From Megascapheus bottae (Eukaryota; Chordata; Mammalia; Rodentia; Geomyidae): a stretch of 64,000 bases of DNA. The translations under genes were made by a program, and so were the position numbers. Location: positions 4,029,001-4,093,000 of the forward strand of contig JANJXV010000037.1 of the NCBI GenBank assembly GCA_024803745.1, written 5' to 3'. This document shows, piece by piece, positions 34,336 through 44,388 of the stretch. Each line of letters starts with the position of its first letter. The stretch's first letter is position 1. Below the pieces are notes generated by a model. It did not search any database, had not been told where the DNA came from, and saw nothing but the letters and a program-made list of their open reading frames with translations.

Positions 34336-35655
34336 CTGATTCGGAAACCGGCTATTACATGACCCTGGCAAAAGAGATCTGTACCATCATTGAGCTGACC
34401 TCCTGGCAGTTCATAGGTGAGACACAGGGGTCTGTTTGAGTTATATGTGAGAAGAAAGAAATAAGCTTCTCCCAGGACATTTAGCCACTAAATCAGCACC
34501 AGCCTCCTGCCAGAGAATGTCCCTTATTGACACCGTTACCATAGCAACCTCAGTATCAGTTGGCACTGGGGTTTAGGGAAGCTGTCAAGGTCTGTAATTT
34601 AAGAAAAACAAATTCTCCTTCCTCAGTTTGTTGGCTTTATGCTCCCAATCATCCACTTTGGCCATCAAATATACCTCCCCAAAGACCTTTCATTCCATCC
34701 ACGCAGATACCACTTCAAAACCTGATGGCAAAAGGAAATGGTATTCCAGGTAGACAACTGAAGTAATTGTATAATGTTATAAGCTCTTTCCTCTGTGGGA
34801 GGCACTCACTTCCTGCTCTGCAAAGAGGTGAGGGTGAGTAGATACTATATAATGTGTCTTTCCACATGAGATTGGCAAATTGGTGGCACAGAGAAGATAT
34901 TCACGCACAGATGCCGTACATTTGCACCACACTGTGTCAGCCATACTGTGTGAAAGCTTTAAACATTTGGATTTATTTAAACATTTGGATTATTCACTTC
35001 ATAAATCAGTTAAATGGCTTCTGAAGAAAAAAGAAACCTAGATACAACTGGGCTGAAATTCTTCATGGCACCCTCAGCTGAACTGAAAATAGCTTGAGTC
35101 TTCCTGGTTCACCTCCCTCCATATCGCTACCAATTCTGTGCTGATTGGAGTCTCAGATCAAGCATCAGTCCATTGAATATCACACCACCTAACCACCTCT
35201 TCTCATGCTCATCTTAACCCATCTATGTCCCATCTGCTGTCTAGCACTCTTCAGATGGATATGGCGTGGTCCACTCCCTCTCCACAGACAGCACTAATGC
35301 CATTAAGTGGCAATGATCTGAGTCAAGTCAAAGACTACTCTGGGCACGGAAACCAATAATACATTGGGTGTCTGGACCATTAGACCAGTGAACTGATGCT
35401 ATCGACCAGACTCATGCCCTGGACAAACATGTCCATGGATAAACATCAGAAGCTGTCATTAGGAGATCACTGATCACATGGCCCCTTGCTCTGTGACACT
35501 CAACAAGTCATTTACAAATCAATAACTTTCTTTGATTTTTTTAATCTCTGTATGAAATCACTGATTTCATACACCAACAAGATTCTATCCACAAATAATA
35601 TTTCCTGGAGCAATGTGCAGGCATAGGCTCATATTTAAATCCATCTGGGAAGGTG
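34336..35655. other. No recognised element
   Basis: Mixed sequence without long frames. A local repeat of 'aaacatttggatt' lies near 34970-34991. Confidence 0.5.
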
Positions 35656-35743
35656 GGATGTGTGTGTGTGTGTGTGTGTGTGTCTTTCTGTCTGTCTGTG
35701 TGTATGTGTGTATGTAGTATGTATGTGTGTATGTGTGTTTCAG
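35656..35743. repeat. (TG)n with TCTG and TATG variants
   Basis: A pure GT run (35660-35682) is followed by TCTG, TGTA and TATG units. Confidence 0.9.
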
Positions 35744-35789
35744 ATGTTTCAGAGCTAAACTCTTGTGCTTGTTTTAAAGTACATGCTTT

Positions 35790-35960
35790 ATGACTGTTGT
35801 GCCTCAAGTTGTAGAAACCTTGCCTAGAAAACCAAAGATCAGGAGTTCTGAAAATATTACAGGAAGGGATAGGGGAAACACTAGGTCTCCTTGATGTGGG
35901 TCAAAACTTCCTAAGTAATGATCTAGAATTACAACAAACCAAAGAAAGACTACCAAAGGT
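35790..35960 (+). mobile_element. ID head fused to an L1 ORF2 fragment
   Basis: 'gcctcaagttgtagaaacct' (35802-35821) is an ID-type head. From 35847, 'tattacaggaagggatagg' to 'attacaacaaaccaaagaa' matches L1 ORF2 at 7711-7805, about 110 bp, with neither L1 end present. This is either a fragmentary insertion or a rearranged remnant. Confidence 0.65.
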
Positions 35961-36159
35961 CTGCCCTCTTCATCTCCCAGGTATTCATTCTACTAGGAAA
36001 AATTGGCCCTATATCATGTCAGAGGCAATATCAGTACTTTGCTAGCTGACATTTGAAAACTACATTGCAGTTTAGCCTTCCAAACTCTATTACATCTTGG
36101 TTCAAGGTTCAAGTGAGCCCTGACCATGAATGGGCCCCTGACCGTTGCATGCTGGGTAT

Positions 36160-36340
36160 GTGGTAACTCCAAAGCCTAGGTTGAACTTCCTGTTTTGCCT
36201 TGTCTTGCATATGACCTTGGAAGAGTTACCAAAACTTTTGGCATCTCAGTTTCAAAATACCCTCCTCACAGATGAGGATTCTCCTATATAAAGTGCAGAA
36301 CACAGCGCCTGCCTTACAGCGACTGAGTAAAACATTCTGA
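36160..36340 (+). mobile_element. MIR
   Basis: 'tgaccttggaagagttacca', 'ggcatctcagtttcaaaata' and 'gtgcagaacacagcgcctg' match MIR in order. Confidence 0.6.
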
Positions 36341-36407
36341 GCTAATACTCTTCTTTCTGAATGGTTCTTGAATAGTTTAGAACCTTTGCTAGTAACAGTA
36401 ATACATG

Positions 36408-36693
36408 TTAGCTGGGTGTGGTGGTTTGTGCCTGTAATCATAGTTCCTAGAGAGACCGGAATTTTGAAGATCTTGAGTCAAGGCCAACCCAGGCAAAAAG
36501 TCCTAGGGACTCGAACTCAAAATCTGGTGTGCATCTGTCATCCTAGCCATATAAGATGTATAAATAGGAATGTCACAGTCCAAGTTGGTCTGGGCGTAAA
36601 TACGAGATCATATTTGAAAAATAAAGCAAAAGGGACTAGAGGCATGGCATGAATGAAGGAAAGCTTAAGGTCCCGAGTTCAAAACACAATACC
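36408..36693 (+). mobile_element. Trimeric (B1-B1-ID) composite SINE
   Basis: Arm 1: 'gctgggtgtggtggtttgtg' to 'caaggccaacccaggc'. Arm 2: 'aaaatctggtgtgcatctgt' to 'caagttggtctgggc'. The ID end is 'gactagaggcatggcatgaa' to 'ggtcccgagttcaaaac'. Three units in about 285 bp. Confidence 0.7.
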
Positions 36694-39124
36694 ATCAATG
36701 AATAATTTCTATTAAATTGGTAACTGTGTTAATTACGTTCAGTAGCCAGAGTAGCTCTTGAGAGACTGGTACTCTGTATAGTAGCACTTTTAAAAAGAGG
36801 CAACAGAGCATACTCGATTTTAGGAATTTATCTCAAGTTGGAGTCACAAGTTAAACTTCATCAATCTGCAAAGTCTATGGATAGCTTCTGCTGTGACCAT
36901 CAATGCACTCCAACAATGTGAAAGAATGCAAGATTGTGAGCAAACAACCTTCTGTAGTAAGACTGTTTCCACACATGAATTCAGTGAGACTCCATTAGAG
37001 ACTCATTATAACTACTGAATTGTGTGAGTTTTAAACATCGGGTTGATTTGTTGCTGTGGTTCTAATCACTTATGAGCTTTTGTTTTACTTAGTGAATTGA
37101 GTCACTGTTAAGTTCACACTCCCTCCCAAGTTTTTGCAACATGGCATTCTCTTGAATTTGGAAACACAGTGTAATGAAAGGAAACACTGCCGAGAATGCT
37201 AGAGCCTTTACTCTCTGGAAGTGTTTCGAAAAAAGCCCCTTTGACTTGCCTATGTTTATTACTAACTATATTAGAATATGTTTTCAAATATCTTGGTTAT
37301 TCACTATGTATGCTTGTAGAATCCTGGAATCATGGTAAGCCAGATGACTTAGCTGCCAAAATGTCCAGTTTGGTTTTTGAAAAGGAAATCTGCAAGAGAA
37401 CTGATTTCTGTTCCTGCCATGTGTGTCAGAAACTGACTCTCCACTCCACCCTGGTGTTAGTGGCTGGCCTCACTTACAGAACTTTCTTTGCTTTCTCCCT
37501 TCCTCTCTAGACAGTCAGCTCTGAAGTTGGCAAACCGTCAAGAAGTGAACAAGAGAGATGGAAGCTCTCTGGGTGTCTGCCCCCTTACTGCCCATTCAAT
37601 CATGCAAACTGTGTAATTCCATGTTTGGAAAAAAAGTAAAATGTTGCCTTTCTTTGCCTCTCACTCCTCTAAGGAGCTGCCTCTTTGGCGTCCCTAACAC
37701 CATAGAAGAAAACAATCAAATGCATTACTATTCCTGTGAAAAGAGGCAGTCATACAGGGTGCGACCCAGGCCCTCAATAGCCACTCTAGGACGCTACCAG
37801 GCCCTGGGAAGGGACAGAGTCCAGTTGCTTCAGTTTGCACTGGTCCTGGCATGGTCAGAGGAGACAGGCATGGATTCAGGGCACATGTGATGTGTGAGAG
37901 AGCTGCCATTTCTTGGCCGGTCTCTTCTCCTGCAGGAGATGATCCCTGGTATGGAAGTTTCCTTTTAGAAATGTGTCATTTACACTATGTATTTATGACT
38001 TGCTGGTCTTGAAGAACAACTGAATGGCTCTCCCTAAGCTGCAGTATCTTGTGGTGTCCCTTTCAGGAATCGGAACTCTCACCCAGGACACACTATGGTG
38101 CTTCAGTCAGGTGAAAGGTACCATCGAGATTGGAGCCACAGAAGGTAGGAGAAGCCTCCCCAAGCGTTTTGCTTTGGCTTTCTGAGTGTTGGCTCTGCTT
38201 TCAGACTGGAAAGCTTCCGTCTTTGCTAAGACTATTCTGTGCTGAAAGTGGATTTAATCATTTCTTTCTATCTCTTTTTTTCTGATGTTTTTTTTTTATT
38301 CCTACCCATAAGGCAGCTCTGAGTGAACGTGGAGGGAAATACAGGGTTTTGTAGACAAATCTAAGCTAGCCAGACTCAGTGTGAGCTGTCAGCTTTGGAG
38401 CAAACATTTCAACCTTGTCAGCGTTGCCTTTCTTTCTTTCTCCCCTGAGGATCAAGGACTACATGCGAAGCCCACAGGGAGATTAGAGAAGTGAAGTCAT
38501 TTCACTTATGAGCACAGAGTCCCAATATCAGCATATAATTGCCATTCTGATTCTCCGACAATTTTTGATTTTCTCCTCCGGGAAAACTTATTTTTAATTC
38601 TCTTCATTTAATTTCCTTAGAAACCTGGGCTTGCAAGGTCTGATCCCTAAAACTCCTACCACAGAAGTATGGATTTCCAAAGAGCTGAATGATAGGCTGT
38701 TGGCAGGGGCTAGAATAATGTTGTAAGGCATTGTAACAGGAAACAATAAGGTTGCCTGAAACCAATTGGGTGGCACTGATGGTGGGTAGAAATTCCAAAT
38801 GTGGGGTGACGTGGTTCCTGAACCCATTTTAATGCTTGAGGCATGAACAGGTGACAAAGATGAACATAGATATGAAAACTAATGTGTATCAAGCTGGTGG
38901 ACTGTGGGTTCTTAGTTGTTTTAACTCTGAGTGAGAAAATAAGATGAGTAAAAGTTAAAATGAGTGTTTTGATCCTCAGTCATGTTACAACTTGTTCTAT
39001 AAACTTGATCTACTGATAAGTAGTCTAAAACTGGTAAACTTTCATGTATGTTGAAAGGACAAGGGGAAAATACACTGTAATAAATGCATTAATATATCCA
39101 TAAAATCTTATTTTTGCCTCGTAG
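36694..39124. other. No recognised element; several short open frames
   Basis: 2.4 kb with the highest share of apparently unique sequence. Frames of 104 and 110 codons (37196-37510 and 37558-37890, +) have no recognisable domain, no repeat content and no clear start context. They may be chance. Confidence 0.45.
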
Positions 39125-39715
39125 CTTCTGGCTGTGAGATGCACTCCCAAATGAGATTTTATCAGAGATGCTTCCATTTCCTTATAAATGGGGCAATGTC
39201 ATTCTTTCTGATGGCAGCATAGAATTCCATTGTGTATAAATACCACATCTTCTTGAGCCATGGTTTCCCTCATTTGTAAAAACTAGTATACATCTAGGAT
39301 TTTCCTAGCAGAGGATCAAAATAGCTCAAAACCTATGTACATATATCCATATAGGATGAGGCTAAGCAAAATGAACTCCAGGATAAGGAAACAAGAGGTT
39401 TATTTATGTGATTGTTGTTCTTAATGTAGTATGTAAAGTTATTTCTTTTCTCTTTTCCTCCCCTTATGCTTTATCTCATGTTGTTACTATATCTGACTTT
39501 GGTACCTGGCATATTGTATATATGTTTATTTGAAACAGGGAAGGAAAGGGGAAAAACCAGATGAGTAGGAGGGAGTGGGGGGTAGGAATAGTGGGAGAAA
39601 AACATGGGAAGGGGTATCAATGTTCAAGAAGTGATATACCCACTACCTGATTAATGTAACTGTAACCCCTCTATATATCACCCTGACAATAAAATATAAT
39701 TTTAAAAAAGATTCT
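39125..39715 (+). mobile_element. 5'-inverted (twin-primed) L1 3' end
   Basis: 39130-39295 is L1 ORF2 C-terminal sequence in reverse orientation: 'gtcattctttctgatggcag' and 'aattccattgtgtataaata' are the complement of 8455-8520. From about 39340 the same L1 continues in forward orientation ('ctccaggataaggaaacaag') through the 3' UTR to 'gtaacccctctatatatcac' and an A-rich tail. The junction lies near 39300-39340. This head-to-head layout is the known product of twin priming. No clean target duplication was found. Confidence 0.82.
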
Positions 39716-39894
39716 TCCAACACCTCAATGAAAACAAAGCATGCATTATGGAGCCTATTTGATTCCCACCTAATCAAAACTACTTCATTGTAGATTAATT
39801 ATACAAAATAATGAGTATAAGATTTATTATATCTCCATTCATGTAAAAATAACTCTATCAGTACTGTAGTAGGTAATAGATGTTTAAGAAGAAA

Positions 39895-40050
39895 GGAGCC
39901 AGGACTTTGGCCCAGTGGTGGAGTACTTGTCTACCATGCACGACATTCTGGGTTCGATTCCTCTGTATTGCATACACTGAAAAAAGCTGGAAGTGGTGCT
40001 GTGGCTCAAGTGGTAGAGCTCTGGCCCTAGCACTGACAAAAAAGAAAAGA
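39895..40050 (+). mobile_element. IDL SINE with internal deletion
   Basis: The head and 'gaagtggtgctgtggctcaa' are well kept, but the sequence jumps from 'agctctggccctag' to 'cactgacaaaaaag'. About 55 bp of the usual right half is missing. Confidence 0.82.
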
Positions 40051-40141
40051 AAGAAGAGAAAAATGACCAAGCCCTTACCCTCTGGATCTTAAAATAACTG
40101 AAGCTTAACTATTGTTTTCAGTCTTGACCGTGACTGAAAAC

Positions 40142-40382
40142 CAATGTGACATTTTTCTTCCTTTTTTTTTTTTTTTTTTTTTGCCAGTCCTGGTCTTGAG
40201 CTCAGGGCCTGAACACTGTCCTTGGACTTTCTCAAGGCTAGAACTCTACCACTCGAGCCTCAGCACCACTTCTGGCTTTTTTCTATGTATGTGGTACCGA
40301 GGAATCGAACTCGGGTTTTTGTACATGCTAGGCAGGCACTTTAATCACTAGGCCAAACTCCTGACCCCACAATGTGACTTTT
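40142..40382 (-). mobile_element. IDL SINE, antisense, long A-tail, target duplication
   Basis: CAATGTGAC at 40142-40150 and 40370-40378, each followed by a T-rich run, flanks the element. The T-run at 40162-40182 is an unbroken A-tail, a sign of a recent insertion. Confidence 0.88.
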
Positions 40383-40667
40383 AAACAATAAAGACCTTTG
40401 GCTCATCACATGCTAATGGGGGGAACAGCCAAAGGAAATGGGTGATGCGAGGTGTTGGTGAGCTGAGTCAGGTGACTCTGATGTTGCAGAACAGCTTTGA
40501 GGATCACAAGTTGAGATGACTGTTACCCTAGGTTATTTATTATTTTCAGACTCTGGACTTAAGTCATATCTGGCACTCCACCAAATATGAAAATTTATAG
40601 TGTTGAACTAAATCAGCTGGGCATTTGCCTTGTGGGAAGTACTCCATTCTTTAAGATAATAAGATGC

Positions 40668-41035
40668 TGAGAGTCAGGTGATGATGACTAATACCTCCTT
40701 GGGAAGCTAAGATTGGGAGGAACACAGTTCAAGGTCATGCAGGACAGAAAAGTTCACAATGGCCTTCACCTGTCATCCCAACCTGCATGCAAGGCTGATT
40801 GGAGATCACAATTCTAGGCCAGTCCAGAGGTGCCATTTGCATGGGGAGAGGCTAGACTTGGAGGCACATGTCTATGATCCCAGCATCTACAGGAAACCTA
40901 AAGTTGGTAGGTACCACCCAGGGAGCAAGACCCGATCCTAGAAATCACTAATGAGAACAGGGCTGTGAGACTCGGTGGTCACACACCAGCCTAAGCAAGT
41001 GTGATGCCTTCAATTCAAATCAAAGTATCCAAAGG
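40668..41035 (+). mobile_element. Composite B1-type SINE cluster, diverged
   Basis: Three B1-like arms are hinted at: 'gctaagattgggaggaacac', 'cacctgtcatcccaacctg' and 'gaggcacatgtctatgatcc'. A weak ID end, 'gtgatgccttcaattcaaa', follows. It resembles the trimeric SINE but is longer. Confidence 0.5.
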
Positions 41036-41099
41036 AAACTAAAATGAGAGTACTCATAAGTATTCATTATTTGTATGCTACTATTAAAATATCCTTGTA

Positions 41100-41300
41100 A
41101 TTAGATTTCCATTCTAGTGTAATTCTTACCAAAACTTTATGAGAGGTAAATGTAGTTATTCACATAACTTATGCGGATAAATAGAGTTAAACAAACAAAC
41201 AGAATACTAAGTAATTTGCCAAAGACCCCTTAGTAATAAAGAACGAGCTGGGTTCCAAACTCAGGCCTTTGGGACACCAGAGCTCCTTGATCTTTTTGAA
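41100..41300 (-). mobile_element. MIR, antisense
   Basis: 'ttatgagaggtaaatgtagt', 'aagtaatttgccaaagaccc' and 'ctgggttccaaactcaggcc' are in MIR reverse order. Confidence 0.65.
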
Positions 41301-41779
41301 ACAGATTCTGATTTAGTCGTTGGAAATAAGGTTCAGAATGTACATCTTTAATCCATGCCTTTAGAGGATCATCATGACTCCAGAAGAGCTGAGGATGGGT
41401 TTAAATGTACATAGTAAGTACACAGCCTGCCCAAACAGACTGTTAATTGGGCCATTTGGGTTAGAATCCAAATGATAATCATTTCCTACTTTATCTGGAA
41501 ATATACTTCAAAATGGTCGGACACAAACACTGGTGTTAAGGCCCTCTGGTAAACAGACATTGAAAGTCATTTAACCTGTACTTGAACTGCCTCGAAGTCA
41601 GATGGGTATTTGTTGAATGACTTAGTGATAATTCAAATGTGATTGCAGAAGTCAAGGTTACTTGGTTTTGATGACTTCATCTCTCCAAGGTGCTTTTCCA
41701 ATGTGATAGAAGTCAATAAAAATTATTCAAATTTCTCTTCTGTTGTATTTGATCCTACTAACAGTTGTTTTGCCATTTC

Positions 41780-41930
41780 CTAGCTGATAACATTAGCCAG
41801 TTAACATAACATCTCTCTCCTTCAGCTTGCTTATCTACTAAATGGAAATAATAACATAGGTGCCCAATATGATAATTGTAAAGATTAGTTGAACAGGAAT
41901 ATTTTATTATTTGTGTATATGCAGATATTA
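41780..41930 (+). mobile_element. MIR
   Basis: 'tccttcagcttgcttatcta', 'ctaaatggaaataataacat' and 'gattagttgaacaggaat' match the MIR core and 3' part. Confidence 0.65.
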
Positions 41931-42056
41931 GATGATATTCACATTGTATTAACTGCAATTACTGTATTCTAGAAGCAGGGATAATAAGGAGAAGCAATGA
42001 AATAAATATCTAATGCAATATATTTAAAAATAAAAATTAATGTAAGAACGTATACT

Positions 42057-42418
42057 GAGGCCAGACATGGTAACACACATCTCAGCTATTTGGGAGGTAG
42101 ATATTGAAAAAAACTATGGTTCAAGTCCAGCTCAGGCTAAAGTTAGTGAGATTTCATCTCAACTAACAAGCAGGGATTGATGGTACAAAAGGCTTAGGTA
42201 GAAGGATTGCAGTCCACGACTAGTACTAGGCAAAATTATGATACTTTATCTGAAAAATAGCTAAAGCAAAAACTGACTGGGTCATTGTTCAAGTGATACA
42301 CTACCTACCTAGCAAGTGCAAGGCCTTGAGGCATGGCTCAAGTAGTAAAGCACCAGCTAAACATGAAATCCGAGTAGGCATAAGACCTTCAGTTCAAATA
42401 TTGCTACTGAAAAAGATT
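42057..42418 (+). mobile_element. Trimeric composite SINE, diverged, double ID end
   Basis: Arm 1: 'gccagacatggtaacacaca' and 'gttcaagtccagctcaggct'. Arm 2 near 42175-42240. It then shows two ID-like ends: 'cattgttcaagtgatacact' and 'ggcatggctcaagtagtaaa'. The last ends with 'ttcagttcaaatattgctac'. Confidence 0.55.
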
Positions 42419-42423
42419 TTAAA

Positions 42424-42585
42424 TGGTACTGGTGGCTCAATGCTGTAATCTTAGCTACAAAGGAGGTTGAGAGCTGAGGTTTGAAGCCAGCCCAGGTAGG
42501 ACAGTTTATGACACTCATCTCTAGTTAACTATCAGAAAGTCAAAGTGGACCTGTGGCTCAAGTGATAGAGCATACTATTGAGGAG
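42424..42585 (+). mobile_element. B1-ID composite SINE, 3'-truncated
   Basis: 'tgctgtaatcttagctacaa' to 'ctgtggctcaagtgataga', then the similarity stops. It abuts the previous SINE. Confidence 0.75.
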
Positions 42586-42744
42586 ATAATATGCTACAGG
42601 AGACTATAGTGTTATACAAATGATTAGAATATAAGACTGAGCACAAAAGCGATAGAAATCTCATATATGGTATGGAGCTGGGGGACAAGGGTGTAGTTAA
42701 GATAGACCTAAATTTTTCAAATGTAAAATTAATTCCTTTTCTTT

Positions 42745-42940
42745 GATGGGAGTTTGGCCTAGTGGTAGAGTGCTTGCCTAGCATGCACGACGACCCAGGT
42801 TCGATTCCTCTGTACCACATACATAGAAAAAAGCCGGAAGTGGTGCTGAGGCTCAAGTGGTAGAGCTCTAGCCTTGAGAAAGTCCAAGGTCAGTGCTAAG
42901 GCCCTGAGCTCCAGCCCAGGACTGTAAAAAAAAAAAAAGA
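42745..42940 (+). mobile_element. IDL SINE, near-consensus sense copy
   Basis: The best sense-strand copy: head 'ggagtttggcctagtggtag', box B 'ggttcgattcc' (42799-42809), linker 'aaaaaagccggaagtggtg', right half 'ggctcaagtggtagagctc', and an A-tail (42926-42938). Confidence 0.93.
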
Positions 42941-43764
42941 AACATTTAAATGTTACTAAATAATGTAACCCCAAGTCAACTTCACTCTTAATCCCACAAC
43001 CCACAGATCAATACTGCTAAAAGTTTGTGGTCATCTTTCTAACCATTTAATTGTGCATACATATTAATCACTTGATTTGGTCAGTCAGGAACTACTTGCC
43101 AAATGCCTTGTAATGGGTCATCAGTCTATGCCAAACAAAGCAAACTTTATTTATTTTTAGCTAAAGCACATCACAATGAAAACACTGTCTTTCTTTATGA
43201 AAATATACTGATTATCTTTCATATTTTGACATGTAGGTATATCTAACTTTTCAAAGCTTATAAGAACAGTATTATGAAACAAAAACCTCATAATTAAAAC
43301 TTAGATTTATCCAGAAAAGCTAAGTGATAGAAATGGTGAAGAGAATATATTTTGCCATCAAAATATCTAGGTCAAATTTGGCTTCTCCAGGTTTTGCCAA
43401 ATGTTTCATATTTCCATTTTTGATGTATAAAATTAAAATAACAGATGTGTGTTGAGGAACTATTTTGGTAATATAATAAGACAAATATTTTAAACAGCAT
43501 AGCACAGGATAAATATTAAATAGCTATGTTTACTTAATTACTCTAATTATGTTATTAGAATATATCATCAAAAAATGGAACTACTTGTTTCAGAATTATA
43601 TAGGCATTGAATTATTTATTAAAATAGCCATTACCCTTTTAAGAAAGTCTACTGACTTGCCAATCTATGAGCACTATTTAACAATAAATCTATTAGCAAA
43701 CTTTGATGTCAAAATTTAAATTAATTTCAATCATTTAAAAAATCTTTCTTCAAAATATATTAAC
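42941..43764. other. No recognised element
   Basis: Very AT-rich with no clear repeat. It could be an old L1 remnant but I cannot show this. Confidence 0.45.
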
Positions 43765-44050
43765 TCCAGGCCTGGCAGACTCCACCTATCATCCCAGAGA
43801 GTGAAGCAGCAGAAAGAGGCCCATGGTGTAAGATCAGTCCAGACAAAATGTTAGTGAACCCCTGTCCCCCTGCACACAAACCATCCCAGGTATGTGGAAG
43901 CATAAATAGGAGGGCTGAAGTGTAGGCCAGCCAAGGCAGAAGCAAGAAACTCTGTTTACAAAACAACTGAAGCAAAAATTGCTGGAAGTGTGATTCAAAT
44001 GGTAAAGCAACTGCCTAGTAAGTACAAAGTCCTGGATTCAAACCATGGAT
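43765..44050 (+). mobile_element. Trimeric (B1-B1-ID) composite SINE
   Basis: Arm 1: 'caggcctggcagactccacc'. Arm 2: 'gtaggccagccaaggcagaa'. The ID end is 'gaagtgtgattcaaatggta' to 'agtcctggattcaaacc'. The tail runs into the purine tract. Confidence 0.65.
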
Positions 44051-44055
44051 TTTCC

Positions 44056-44170
44056 AAAGGAAGGACGGTAGGAAGGAAGGAAGGGAGGGAGGGAGGGAGG
44101 GAGGGAGGGAGGAAGGCAGGCAGGCAGGCAGGCAGGAAGGAAGGAAGGAAGGAAGGAAGGAAGGAAGGAA

Positions 44171-44216
<46 letters not shown>

Positions 44217-44388
44217 GGAAGGGAGGCAGAGAGGGAGGAAGAGAGAGAAAGAGAAAATGAGAGATAAAGACAGAGAAAGAGAAAGAGTGAGAGGAAAAGG
44301 AAAGAAAGAAAGAAAGAAAGAAGGAAGGAAGGAAGGAAGGAAGGAAGGAAGGAAGGAAGGAAGGAAGGAAGGAAGGAAGGAAGGAAAT
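44056..44388. repeat. (GGAA)n/(GGCA)n/(GAAA)n homopurine tract
   Basis: About 330 bp. GGAA and GGGA units run to 44112, GGCA units 44113-44136, GGAA units to 44173, AAGA units to 44216, irregular GA-rich sequence to 44300, AAAG units to 44320, and GGAA units to 44386. The open frame across it is an artefact. Confidence 0.97.

Noticed and set aside
37196..37890. Two adjacent + frames of 104 and 110 codons
   Set aside because: No domain, no shared reading frame across the gap, and no codon or splice evidence.
42790..42815. A tRNA gene at the SINE head
   Set aside because: It has a box B but no full cloverleaf, and the sequence continues as a SINE with linker and A-tail.
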